This document shows, piece after piece, positions 42,728 to 51,674 of a stretch of DNA of 64,000 nt (position 1 is the first letter of the stretch; each line of letters starts with the position of its first letter). Both the position numbers and the translations under genes were made by a program. The notes under the pieces are model-generated. The model had not been told where the DNA came from. It was given only the letters and a program-made list of their open reading frames with translations, and made no database searches. The DNA lies in contig NZ_JBITLV010000004.1 of NCBI RefSeq assembly GCF_044465595.1, forward strand, positions 372,001 to 436,000, given 5' to 3'. This DNA comes from Spongisporangium articulatum. GTDB lineage: Bacteria > Actinomycetota > Actinomycetes > Actinomycetales > Kineosporiaceae.

Positions 42728-44169
42728 AGCCCCGCCTCCTGCAGGTAGGCGGCCAGGCCGTGCCGCCCGCCCTCACGCCCGTACCCGCTCTCCTTGTAGC
42801 CGCCGAACGGGGACGCCGGGTCGAACCGGTTGAACGTGTTGGCCCACACCACACCGGCTTTCAAGCGGTCCGCGAGCCACAGGATGCGCGAGCCCTTCTC
42901 CGTCCAGATGCCGGCCGACAGCCCGTACGGCGTCTGGTTGGCCTTGGCCACGGCCTCCTCCTCGGTGCGGAACGTCAGCACCGACAGCACCGGCCCGAAG
43001 ATCTCCTCGCGGGCGATGCGGTGACCGGGGGAGACGTCCGTGAAGACCGTGGGCGCGAACCAGTACCCGGACGACGGCAGCTCGCACGCGGGGGACCAGC
43101 GGGTCGCGCCCTCGGCCTCACCCGCCTCGACGAGCGCTGAGATCCGGGCCAGCTGCTCGGCGCTGTTGATGGCCCCGACGTCGGTGTTCTTGTCCAGCGG
43201 GTCGCCGACCCGCAGGGTGGCGACCCGGGTGCGCAGCCGCGCCAGCACGTCGTCCAGCACCGATTCCTGCACCAGCAGGCGCGAACCGGCGCAGCAGACG
43301 TGCCCCTGGTTGAAGAAGATCCCGTTCACGATGCCCTCGACGGCCTGGTCGATGGGGGCGTCGTCGAACACGATGTTCGCGGCCTTGCCGCCCAGCTCGA
43401 GGGTGACCTTCTTCCGGGAACCGGCCACGGCCCGGGCGATCGACTTGCCCACCTCGGTCGACCCGGTGAAGGCGACCTTGTCGACTCCCGGGTGCGCGAC
43501 CACGGCGGCGCCCGTCTCGCCGGCGCCGGTCAGGATGTTCACCACGCCCGGCGGCAGCCCGGCCTGCTGGCAGACCTCCGCGAACAGCAGGGCCGTGAGC
43601 GGCGTCGTCTCGGCCGGTTTCAGGACGACGGTGTTCCCGCAGGCCAGGGCGGGCGCGACCTTCCAGGCCAGCATCAGCATCGGGAAGTTCCACGGGATCA
43701 CCTGTCCGGCGACGCCCAGAGGCCGCGGCGCCGGCCCGAGCCCGGCCCAGTCCAGCTTGTCGGCCCAGCCCGCGTAGTAGAAGAAGTGCGCTGCGGCGAG
43801 CGGGATGTCGACGTCCCGGCTCTCCTTGATCGGCTTCCCGTTGTCGAGCGTCTCCAGCACCGCGAACTCGCGCGCCCGCTCCTGCAGGATGCGGGCGATC
43901 CGGTACAGGTACTTCCCGCGCTCCGACGCCGACAGCGACGACCAGACCCCCGCGAAGGCCGCACGCGCGGCGGAGACCGCACGGTCGACGTCCGCCGGCC
44001 CCGCCACCGCCACCTCGGCGAGGACCTCCTCGGTGGCCGGGTTCACCGTCTTCAGCGACCCGCCGTCCACGGGGTCGGTGAACTGCCCGTCGATGAACAG
44101 GCCGTACGCGTCGCGCAACGTCACCACGGAGCGCGACTCCGGGGCGGGCGCGTATTCGAAACCGGTCAT
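42724..44169 (-). CDS. Aldehyde dehydrogenase (NAD(P)+), complete
   Basis: Oxidises an aldehyde to an acid, 481 aa. All family landmarks are present: PWNFPMLMLAWK, TGSTEVGKSI, catalytic Glu258 in LELGGKAANIVF and the nucleophile Cys292/Cys293 in FFNQGHVCCAGSR, and EEIFGPVLSVL near the end. ATG 44169 has AAAGGG eight bases before; GTG 44172 is also possible. It follows deoC by 13 bases, so the natural substrate is probably the acetaldehyde that DeoC releases. The shortened ALDH follows with a 4-base overlap. Confidence 0.94.
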   Translation of the reverse strand: MTGFEYAPAPESRSVVTLRDAYGLFIDGQFTDPVDGGSLKTVNPATEEVLAEVAVAGPADVDRAVSAARAAFAGVWSSLSASERGKYLYRIARILQERAREFAVLETLDNGKPIKESRDVDIPLAAAHFFYYAGWADKLDWAGLGPAPRPLGVAGQVIPWNFPMLMLAWKVAPALACGNTVVLKPAETTPLTALLFAEVCQQAGLPPGVVNILTGAGETGAAVVAHPGVDKVAFTGSTEVGKSIARAVAGSRKKVTLELGGKAANIVFDDAPIDQAVEGIVNGIFFNQGHVCCAGSRLLVQESVLDDVLARLRTRVATLRVGDPLDKNTDVGAINSAEQLARISALVEAGEAEGATRWSPACELPSSGYWFAPTVFTDVSPGHRIAREEIFGPVLSVLTFRTEEEAVAKANQTPYGLSAGIWTEKGSRILWLADRLKAGVVWANTFNRFDPASPFGGYKESGYGREGGRHGLAAYLQEAGL

Positions 44170-44182
44170 CACACGAGCCCTT

Positions 44183-45160
44183 TCAGGTCGCCGGCGTCAG
44201 GTGGTCGGCCCCGGCGTAGGCGCCGGTGGCCAGCTTCCGCCGCTGCAGGAGGACGTCGTTCAGCAGGCTGGAGGCACCGAGCCGGTACAACTCCGGCGTG
44301 AGCCAGTCGGGGCCCGCGGTCTCCTGCACCAGCACGAGGTGCTTCAGCGCGTCCTTGGCGGTGCGGATGCCGCCCGCCGGCTTGAACCCGACGCGGGAAC
44401 CGGTCAGCGAGAACCAGTCCCGCACCGCCTCGAGCATGACCAGCGACACCGGCAGAGTCGCGGCGGGAGAGACCTTCCCGGTGCTGGTCTTGATGAAGTC
44501 GGCCCCGGCCAGCATGGCCAGCCAGGACGCCCGCCGCACCCGGTCGTAGCTGCCCAGCTCACCCGTCTCCAGGATGACCTTCAGGTGCGCGTCCACCCCG
44601 TCGGGACGCCGGCACGCCTCGCGGGTCGCGACGATCTCCTCGTACACGGCGCCGTACCGCCCGGCCAGGAAGGCGCCCCGGTCGATCACCATGTCGATCT
44701 CGTCCGCGCCCGCGGCCACGGCGTCCTCGGTGTCGGCCAGCTTGACCCGCAGCGACGCGCGGCCGCTGGGGAATGCGGTCGCCACCGCGGCCACCTTCAC
44801 CCGCCCGGCCGCCCCCAGCCGCTCCAGCGCCGAGACCGCGACGGGCACCAGGTCGTTGTAGACGCACACTGCGGCGGTCGACGGGCAGCTCGGATCGCTC
44901 GGGTCGGGCCGCACCGCCTTGGCGCACAGGTTTCGCACGGCGCCGTGGCTGTCGGCGCCCTCCAGCGTGGTGAGGTCGATGACCCGGACCGCCAGGTCGA
45001 GCCCGTACGCCTTGGCCGTGGTCTTGATCGACCGGGTGGCCAGCGCGGCCGCGCGGGCCTCCGCCCCCACCTGGTCCACCCCGGGAAGTCCGTGCAGGAA
45101 GCGGCGCAGCGTGGCGTCGTCCACCACACCCGAACCCAGAACGTCAGTGGCCGTGGTCAT
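44183..45160 (-). CDS. deoC: Deoxyribose-phosphate aldolase
   Basis: Splits 2-deoxyribose-5-phosphate to glyceraldehyde-3-phosphate and acetaldehyde, the last step in use of deoxynucleosides. The 325 aa form the longer DERA type (about 320, like animal and some actinobacterial enzymes). Schiff-base Lys224 in DFIKTSTGK, Asp156 in DEIDMVID and Lys260 in GFKPAGGIR make the proton relay. ATG 45160 has TAGGCT seven bases upstream (leaderless). It leads an operon deoC-ALDH-short ALDH, and the phosphohexomutase gene lies 29 bases upstream. Confidence 0.95.
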   Translation of the reverse strand: MTTATDVLGSGVVDDATLRRFLHGLPGVDQVGAEARAAALATRSIKTTAKAYGLDLAVRVIDLTTLEGADSHGAVRNLCAKAVRPDPSDPSCPSTAAVCVYNDLVPVAVSALERLGAAGRVKVAAVATAFPSGRASLRVKLADTEDAVAAGADEIDMVIDRGAFLAGRYGAVYEEIVATREACRRPDGVDAHLKVILETGELGSYDRVRRASWLAMLAGADFIKTSTGKVSPAATLPVSLVMLEAVRDWFSLTGSRVGFKPAGGIRTAKDALKHLVLVQETAGPDWLTPELYRLGASSLLNDVLLQRRKLATGAYAGADHLTPAT

Positions 45161-45167
45161 CGGACCC

Positions 45168-45173
45168 AGCCTA
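45168..45173 (-). promoter_or_regulatory. -10 box of deoC (leaderless)
   Basis: TAGGCT on the minus strand, seven bases before ATG 45160. Confidence 0.5.
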
Positions 45174-45189
45174 CGTCTTACCGCCCTGG

Positions 45190-46920
45190 TTACTGCCCCA
45201 GGGACGTCCTCACGTCCCGCTCCAGCGCGGCCAGCGCCCCGGCCGCCTCGGCCCGCGCCTCGCGCACCGGCCGGGCGCCCACTCCGACGACGACCTCCAG
45301 GTAGACCTTCAGCTTCGGCTCCGTCCCGCTGGGCCGCACGATCACGCGGGCCCCGCTCTCGGTCCGGTAGCGCAGTCCCTCGGTGGGCGGTAGCCCGTCG
45401 ACGCCGTGCGACAGGTCGGCGTAGGTGAGGATGGCCGACCCGCCGAGCCTGGTGGGCGGCGCCGCCCGCAGCCGGTCGACCATGACGCCGATCTGGCTCA
45501 GGTCGTCGACCCGTACCGAGAACTGGCCCGTGGCGTGCAGCCCGTGCTCCACCGCCAGGTCGTCGAGCGCGTCGAGCAGGGTGCGGCCCTGCGCCTTCAA
45601 CCCGGCGGCGAGCTCGGCGACCAGCAGTGCCGCGCTGATCCCGTCCTTGTCGCGCACCACGTCGGGGGCGACGCAGTAGCCCAGCGCCTCCTCGTAGGCG
45701 TACCGGAGGCCGGGCACGCGGGACAGCCACTTGAACCCGGTCAGCGTCTCCACGTGCCGGTGCCCGCGCGCCTTGGTGATCCGGGCCAGCAGCTGCGACG
45801 AGACGATCGAGCTGGCCACGACCGTCGGGACCGAGGCCCGGGCGAGGAGGTAGTCGCCGAGCAGGGCGCCCACCTCGTCGCCGCGCAGGGCCCGCCAGGC
45901 GCGTGCCCCGTCGCCGTCCGGGTCGGGGACGGCGACCGCGCACCGGTCGGCGTCGGGGTCGTTCGCGATCACGAGGTCGGCGCCCCGGGCCCGCGCCGAG
46001 GCGAGCGCCAGGTCCATCGCGCCCGCCTCCTCGGGGTTCGGGAACGCGACGGTCGGGAACGCCGGGTCGGGCGTGGCCTGCTCCGAGACCAGATGCGGGA
46101 CGGGGAATCCCGCGCGGCTGAACGCGCGCACCGCGGTCTCGCCGCCGACCCCGTGCAGCGGGGTGACGACGATCTGCAGGTCGTGCGGCGCATCCGGGTC
46201 GACCAGCCCGACGACCGCCGCCAGGTAGGCCTCCACGACGTCCTCGCCGAGCACGGTCCACCCGTGCGTGGCCATCGGGACGTCGATCGCCGCGGGCGCC
46301 GCCGCGATCTGCGCCGCGATCTGCGCGTCGGCCGGCGGCACGATCTGCGCCCCCTGCCCCGGACCGTCGTCCACCCGGCCGCCGAGGTAGACCTTGTACC
46401 CGTTGTCCTGCGGCGGGTTGTGGCTGGCCGTCACCATGACGCCGGCGTCCGCGCCGAGATGCCGGACGGCGAAGGCGAGCACCGGCGTCGGCAGGAACCG
46501 GGGCAGCAGGACGGCGGTGCAGCCGGCCGCCGTGAGCACCGCGCAGGTGTCGCGGGCGAAGACGTCGGAGTCGGTGCGCGCGTCGTAGCCGACGACGACG
46601 AGCGGGGGCACGTCGCCGGCGTCCCCGGGGACCGCGCCCAGCAGGAACGCCCCCAGCCCGGCGGCCGCGCGGATCACCACGGCCCGGTTCATCCGGTTCG
46701 GACCGGCGCCCAGCGCCCCCCGCAGACCGGCGGTTCCGAACGTCAGCTCGGCGCTGAACCGGTCCTCCAGGTCGGCCACGGCCCGCTCCCGCCCGGCCCG
46801 GTCGCCGCCGGCGGCCTGCGCGATCAGACGGTCCAGTTCACGCCTGGTCCGGGGTTCGGGGTCGCTGTCGCGCCACGCCGCCGCCCGACCGACGAGATCA
46901 GCGAGCTCGGCGTCGTCCAC
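45190..46920 (-). CDS. Phosphohexomutase / phosphopentomutase (alpha-D-phosphohexomutase family, PmmB-like)
   Basis: Moves a phosphate on a sugar; by context it may act as phosphoglucomutase/phosphomannomutase or phosphopentomutase, turning (deoxy)ribose-1-phosphate into the 5-phosphate for DeoC. The 576 aa match the long PGM2/PmmB type. Phosphoserine Ser166 is in TASHNPPQDNGYK; the metal loop NDPDADR, sugar-specificity loop region near GYCVAPD, and phosphate-binding RPSGTEPKLK are present. GTG 46920 has TAGATT eight bases upstream; upstream codons are not conserved. In M. tuberculosis the equivalent pmmB follows deoD, from memory. Confidence 0.9.
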   Translation of the reverse strand: MDDAELADLVGRAAAWRDSDPEPRTRRELDRLIAQAAGGDRAGRERAVADLEDRFSAELTFGTAGLRGALGAGPNRMNRAVVIRAAAGLGAFLLGAVPGDAGDVPPLVVVGYDARTDSDVFARDTCAVLTAAGCTAVLLPRFLPTPVLAFAVRHLGADAGVMVTASHNPPQDNGYKVYLGGRVDDGPGQGAQIVPPADAQIAAQIAAAPAAIDVPMATHGWTVLGEDVVEAYLAAVVGLVDPDAPHDLQIVVTPLHGVGGETAVRAFSRAGFPVPHLVSEQATPDPAFPTVAFPNPEEAGAMDLALASARARGADLVIANDPDADRCAVAVPDPDGDGARAWRALRGDEVGALLGDYLLARASVPTVVASSIVSSQLLARITKARGHRHVETLTGFKWLSRVPGLRYAYEEALGYCVAPDVVRDKDGISAALLVAELAAGLKAQGRTLLDALDDLAVEHGLHATGQFSVRVDDLSQIGVMVDRLRAAPPTRLGGSAILTYADLSHGVDGLPPTEGLRYRTESGARVIVRPSGTEPKLKVYLEVVVGVGARPVREARAEAAGALAALERDVRTSLGQ

Positions 46921-46928
46921 AGACGAGG

Positions 46929-46934
46929 AATCTA
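46929..46934 (-). promoter_or_regulatory. -10 box of phosphohexomutase gene
   Basis: TAGATT on the minus strand, eight bases before GTG 46920, inside a 33-base divergent gap shared with the PsiE-like gene. Confidence 0.45.
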
Positions 46935-46953
46935 GTACCTGGGGTACGGGGGC

Positions 46954-47574
46954 ATGACACGCGCGGTGGCGGGGTCGATGGGGGAGCGGAAGACTGCGCG
47001 GATGATCACGACGAAGCAGGGTGACAAGGCCGCCCGGCAGGCCGACGGTCTGAACGAGACCGTCCGTACGGTCGGCGAGCGGGCCCTGCGCTACAGCGAG
47101 GACGTCGTGTACGTCCTGATCGCGGCGCTGCTCGTGGTGGGCGCGCTGGTGCTGCTGGTCTCGGCGGCGGGCGAACTGCGCGCGGTCGGCGAGGACACCA
47201 CGACCGCGGTGCTGGCCCTGCTCGACACCCTGCTGCTCGTCTTCGTCCTGGTGGAGCTGATCTTCGCGGTGCGCACCACGCTGCGCCGCCGGGAGATCGT
47301 CGCCGAGCCGTTCCTGGTCGTCGGCATCATCGCCTCGATCAAGGAGATCATCCTGCTCAGCGTGGAGGCCGGGAACATCCTGGAGGGCAAGCCGACCAGC
47401 GAGCCGGGCGGTGACCTGGGTGAGTTCGCCCTGCACATCGGGCTCCTCGGCGTCCTGGTGCTGGTCCTGGCCGGGTGTGCGGTCCTGCTGCGGCTGAAGG
47501 AGCGGGAGCCCGAGGAGGGGTCGGCCGAGGAATCCGGCACCGACAGCGGGCAGCCCGAGAAGGCCGCTACCTAG
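46954..47574 (+). CDS. PsiE-like inner membrane protein
   Basis: Small membrane protein, 206 aa, with four hydrophobic helices (about 47-70, 85-110, 118-140 and 158-180). The blocks AVRTTLRRREIVAEPFLVVGIIASIKEIILL and the early RYSEDVVYVLIA match the phosphate-starvation-inducible PsiE family, whose function is not known. The C-terminal tail is acidic. ATG 46954 is the first start; ATG 46978 and ATG 47002 are possible alternatives. It is divergent from the phosphohexomutase gene and independent of the ArsR operon, which has its own promoter. Confidence 0.8.
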   Translation: MTRAVAGSMGERKTARMITTKQGDKAARQADGLNETVRTVGERALRYSEDVVYVLIAALLVVGALVLLVSAAGELRAVGEDTTTAVLALLDTLLLVFVLVELIFAVRTTLRRREIVAEPFLVVGIIASIKEIILLSVEAGNILEGKPTSEPGGDLGEFALHIGLLGVLVLVLAGCAVLLRLKEREPEEGSAEESGTDSGQPEKAAT

Positions 47575-47578
47575 CACC

Positions 47579-47624
47579 GACAAGAAATGTTGTCTTGACA
47601 GTTTGATGCGTCGGCGGGCAGGCT
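47579..47624 (+). promoter_or_regulatory. Promoter and operator of the ArsR-SRPBCC-hydrolase operon
   Basis: An inverted repeat GACAA-N6-TTGTC (47579-47594) abuts a consensus -35 TTGACA (47595-47600), followed after 18 bases by CAGGCT (47619-47624) six bases before ATG 47631. The overlap of the repeat with the promoter fits autorepression by the ArsR-type protein. Confidence 0.65.
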
Positions 47625-47630
47625 CATCGC

Positions 47631-48203
47631 ATGTTGGACGTCGCGGTGATCGAGGACCCGGCGGCGGCCGAGGTCTCACTCGACCCGGTCCGGGCCCGGC
47701 TGCTGGCCGAACTGGTCGAACCCGGCTCGGCCGCGCAGCTGGCCGCCAAGGTCGGCCTGCCCCGCCAGAAGGTGAACTACCACCTGAAGGCGCTGGAGCG
47801 GCACGGCCTGGTCGAGCTCGTCGAGGAACGGCGCAAGGGCAACATGACCGAACGGGTGATGCGGGCCGCGGCCGCCGCCTTCGTCATCTCGCCGGTGGCG
47901 ATCGGGGGCGTGCGGTCGTCGGAGCAGCCCGACGCGCTGTCGGCCCGCTGGCTGGTGGCCGTCGTCTCGCGCACCCTGCGAGAGGTCGGGGCGCTGGTCG
48001 CCGCGGCGGGACGGGCCCGCAAGCCGCTGGCCACCTTCGCCGTGGACGCCGAGGTGCGGTTCGCCTCGGCGGCCGACCGGGCGGCGTTCGCCGAGGAACT
48101 GGCCGGTGCCGTCGCGCAGCTGGTCGGCAAGTACCACGCGGGGGAGGGCCGCGAGCACCGGCTGGTGCTCGCCGTCCACCCGAAGAACGAGCTGGAGGAC
48201 TGA
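47631..48203 (+). CDS. ArsR-type winged-helix transcriptional regulator
   Basis: A 190-aa DNA-binding protein. The N-terminal winged helix (about 18-75) reads LDPVRARLLAELVEPGSAAQLA, then VGLPRQKVNYHLKALERHGLVELVEE, the classic ArsR/HTH_20 recognition helix with the HLKAL core. No cysteine pair for metal is seen. The C-terminal part resembles regulators that accompany SRPBCC proteins. The stop overlaps the next start (TGATG). It probably represses its own operon through the GACAA/TTGTC repeat that abuts its -35 box. Confidence 0.88.
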   Translation: MLDVAVIEDPAAAEVSLDPVRARLLAELVEPGSAAQLAAKVGLPRQKVNYHLKALERHGLVELVEERRKGNMTERVMRAAAAAFVISPVAIGGVRSSEQPDALSARWLVAVVSRTLREVGALVAAAGRARKPLATFAVDAEVRFASAADRAAFAEELAGAVAQLVGKYHAGEGREHRLVLAVHPKNELED

Positions 48204-48952
48204 TGGGTCACGGGTTCGAGAGCGACGACCGGATCGAGGTGGACGCCACGCCTGAGCAGGTGTGGGCGGCCATCGCCACCGGCCCCGGGCACGACTCCTG
48301 GTTCATGGGCGCCAACGTCGTGGAACCGGGGGTGGGCGGGCAGGTGTCGTCCGACTTCGCCGGCGGGGCGATCCCCGCGGCGACCGTCACGGCCTGGGAA
48401 CCGGGCCGGCACCTCGGCTACCGCGCGAGCGGCCCCGACGGGCGGTTCCTCGCGTCGGAGTACCTGATCGAGGCCCGGGACGGTGGCGGCGCCGTCCTGC
48501 GCGTCGTGACCAGCGGCTTCCTGCCCGGGGACGACTGGCAGGGCGAGTACGAGGCGATGCGGGCCGGCAGCTGCCTGTTCCGCTCGACGCTGGCCTGCTA
48601 CCTCGACCACTTCGCGGGCCGCGTGGCGCGGCCGCTCACGGTGTTCGGGCCGACCGTCACCGACTGGGCGGGGGCCTGGAAGCAGCTGGACGACGCCCTC
48701 GGCCTGGGCGGGCTCGACCGGGACACGCCGGTCCGGTTCACGCTCGGCGGGCGCTCCGTGGAGGGCGTGCTCTACGGCGCGAACGAGCAGGTCCGCGGCA
48801 TCCGCACCCCGCAGGCGATGTACCGGTTCGTGCAGGCCTTCGACCCCCACGGCACCGGTAGTCCGATGCTCGCCATGCACCACGTCTTCGACCCGACGCT
48901 CGACCCCGGCGAGGCGGCCTGGAACGCCTGGCTGACCGATGTCCTGAGCTGA
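48203..48952 (+). CDS. SRPBCC / AHSA1 (START-like) domain protein
   Basis: Lipid- or hydrophobic-ligand-binding fold, 249 aa. The first 150 residues show the AHSA1 pattern: DDRIEVDATPEQVWAAIATGPGHDSWF, then GYRASGPDGRFLASEYLIEARDGGGAVLRVV. The C-terminal part carries a second, partial SRPBCC-like segment. ATG 48203 shares a base with the ArsR stop. ArsR-SRPBCC pairs are common in actinobacteria; the ligand is unknown. The hydrolase downstream may act on the same compound. Confidence 0.85.
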   Translation: MGHGFESDDRIEVDATPEQVWAAIATGPGHDSWFMGANVVEPGVGGQVSSDFAGGAIPAATVTAWEPGRHLGYRASGPDGRFLASEYLIEARDGGGAVLRVVTSGFLPGDDWQGEYEAMRAGSCLFRSTLACYLDHFAGRVARPLTVFGPTVTDWAGAWKQLDDALGLGGLDRDTPVRFTLGGRSVEGVLYGANEQVRGIRTPQAMYRFVQAFDPHGTGSPMLAMHHVFDPTLDPGEAAWNAWLTDVLS

Positions 48953-48968
48953 AAGAGATTCCTCCGAC

Positions 48969-49784
48969 ATGACTTCCACCACCGCCCCCACGCAGTCCGT
49001 CACCTCCGCCGACGGCACCACGATCGCCGTCGAGGCGGTCGGCTCCGGGCCGCCCGTCGTCCTGGTGGACGGCGCGATGTGCCTGCGCGCGCAGGGCCCG
49101 GCCCGCCCGCTGGCCGAGGCGCTCGCCGACCGGTTCACGGTCTACATCTACGACCGGCGCGGCCGGGGCGAGAGCGGCGACACCCAGCCGTACGCGCCGC
49201 AGCGTGAGATCGAGGACCTGGCCGCCGTGATCGCCCTGGCCGGCGGGGAGGCCGACGTGTACGGCATCTCGTCGGGGGCGGCCCTCAGCCTGGACGCGGC
49301 CGCCGCCGGCATCGGGGTGCGCCGGCTGGCCGTGTACGAGGCGCCGTTCATCGTCACGGCGGACGGGCCGGTCCGCGACCCGGAGCTGATCGAGAAGACC
49401 GAAACCCTGGTCGCCCAGGGCAAGCGCGGCGCGGCGGTCCGGCTGTTCATGCGCACGGTCGGGGTGCCGGCGCCGTTCGTGTGGCTCATGGGGCTGTTCC
49501 CGATGTGGAGGACCATGACCGGCATCGCGCACACGCTGCCCTACGACTACCGGCAGCTGCGGCCCGAAACAGGCCGGGGAGAGGCGCTTTCCGCCGACCG
49601 GTGGAGGGGGCTGAGCGTGCCGACCCTGAGCATGGCGGGCGGGAAGAGCCCGCAGTACATGCGCGACGCGATGCAGGCGGTCGACGGGCTGCTGAGCGAC
49701 TCGCGCTACGAGACGCTGCCCGGGCAGACCCACATGCTGAAGCCGGAGGCCCTCGCGCCGCGGCTGAAGGAGTTCTTCGCCTGA
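48969..49784 (+). CDS. Alpha/beta hydrolase
   Basis: Serine hydrolase of 271 aa. The nucleophile elbow is GISSG (near residue 98, VYGISSGAAL), YDRRGRGESGD is the block after strand 4, and the catalytic His is in GQTHMLKPEAL. The first oxyanion motif is VDGAM rather than HG. Members of this group are often annotated as haloperoxidase- or lactonase-like; the substrate is open. Third gene of the ArsR operon, 16 bases after the SRPBCC gene. Confidence 0.87.
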   Translation: MTSTTAPTQSVTSADGTTIAVEAVGSGPPVVLVDGAMCLRAQGPARPLAEALADRFTVYIYDRRGRGESGDTQPYAPQREIEDLAAVIALAGGEADVYGISSGAALSLDAAAAGIGVRRLAVYEAPFIVTADGPVRDPELIEKTETLVAQGKRGAAVRLFMRTVGVPAPFVWLMGLFPMWRTMTGIAHTLPYDYRQLRPETGRGEALSADRWRGLSVPTLSMAGGKSPQYMRDAMQAVDGLLSDSRYETLPGQTHMLKPEALAPRLKEFFA

Positions 49785-49785
49785 G

Positions 49786-49849
49786 CCCAGCGGTGGAAGG
49801 CGGTGACGGCGCCGTCACGGGGGGAATGGCGCCGCCACCGCCGCTTGGG
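49786..49849. terminator. Compound palindrome between convergent hydrolase and ABC genes
   Basis: A perfect GTGACGGCGCCGTCAC palindrome (49803-49818) lies inside outer arms CCCAGCGG (from 49786) and CCGCTTGGG (to 49849). Likely bidirectional terminator. Confidence 0.55.
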
Positions 49850-49866
49850 GGTGGGAGAGGAACGGC

Positions 49867-50609
<743 letters not shown>

Positions 50610-50613
<4 letters not shown>

Positions 50614-51623
50614 GAGTTGCGCCCTCTCATCAGCGTGGCGGCGGCCAGCACGACGATGCCGATCACCAGCGGTTCGTAGTAGGCCTCCACCCCGATCAGG
50701 GTCAGGCCCTGCTGCAGCACGGTCAGGAGGATCGCTCCGAGGACCGGGCCGACGATGGTCGCCCGACCGCCGAACAGGTTGACCCCGCCGAGGACGACGG
50801 CCGCGATGGCCTTCAGCAGGTAGTCGGTGTTCGTGGTGGGCTGGCTCGAGGAGATGAAGCTGATCAGCTGGATCGAGGCCAGGCCGGCCAGGGCGCCGCC
50901 GATCGCGTAACCGGCCAGTTTGATCCGCGCCACCTTCAGCCCCATCGCCTTCGCCGAGGCGGTGTTGTCGCCCGTCGCCAGCAGGTGCACACCGAAACTG
51001 GTGTGGAACAGCAGGATGTGGAGCAGGACCGCGACGATCAGCGCGATCGCGATGTTGTAGCGCAGCGGCCCGATCGAGTCGCCCCCGATGGTGGTCAGCA
51101 CGGTGCTGAACATCTGTACCGGCTGGCCGTCGGAGACGATCAGCGACAGGCCCATCACCAGGCTGAGCGAGCCCAGCGTGACGATGAAGTCGGGGATCTT
51201 CACCCAGCCGACGAAGAAGCCGTTCAGTAGGCCGATGGCCAGACCGGTCGCCATTGCGACCGCGAAGCAGGCCCAGATGCTCCAGCCGGCGTCGTAGGCG
51301 ACCCCCGCCGTCACCGAGCCCAGGGCGACCGTCGCGGCCAGCGACAGGTCGATCCCGGCCAGGGTGACGGCGAACGTGGCCGCCAGCGCGAGGGTGACGG
51401 GGATCGTCGCGTCGGACAGCATCCCCGAGAGGTTCCCCACGGTGAGGAACGCCGGCGAGAGGAAGGAGAACACGACCATGATGGCCACCAGAGCCACCGG
51501 CGCGGTCGCGTTGACCCAGAAGTCCTCGGTCGCAACCACTTTGCCGAGCCTCCGGGCGCGGTCGCCCGGAGCCGGGCGGTGCGCCGTGGCGGGTTTGTCC
51601 TCGGTGATCGTGCTCAATGCCAT
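50610..51623 (-). CDS. Sugar-type ABC importer permease (RbsC/FrcC-like)
   Basis: Membrane subunit, 337 aa with about ten hydrophobic segments. Family blocks: LAGIDLSLAATVALGSV in the second helix pair, IPDFIVTLGSLSLVMGLSLIVS, the coupling segment TGDNTASAKAMGLKV and GGVNLFGGRATIVGPVLGAI. A strong AGGAAGGAG precedes ATG 51623. It works with the ATPase and the lipoprotein receptor encoded beside it. Confidence 0.92.
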
Positions 51624-51674
51624 CTCCTTCCTGCTCGCCGGCGTCTCACCGGCGCGGGTCCCCGTGGGTGAGGG

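Noticed and set aside
49840..49866. Second sigma-R promoter (GGAAT within the gap after the hydrolase)
   Set aside because: No GTT at 18-19 bases, and it points into a convergent gene's end.
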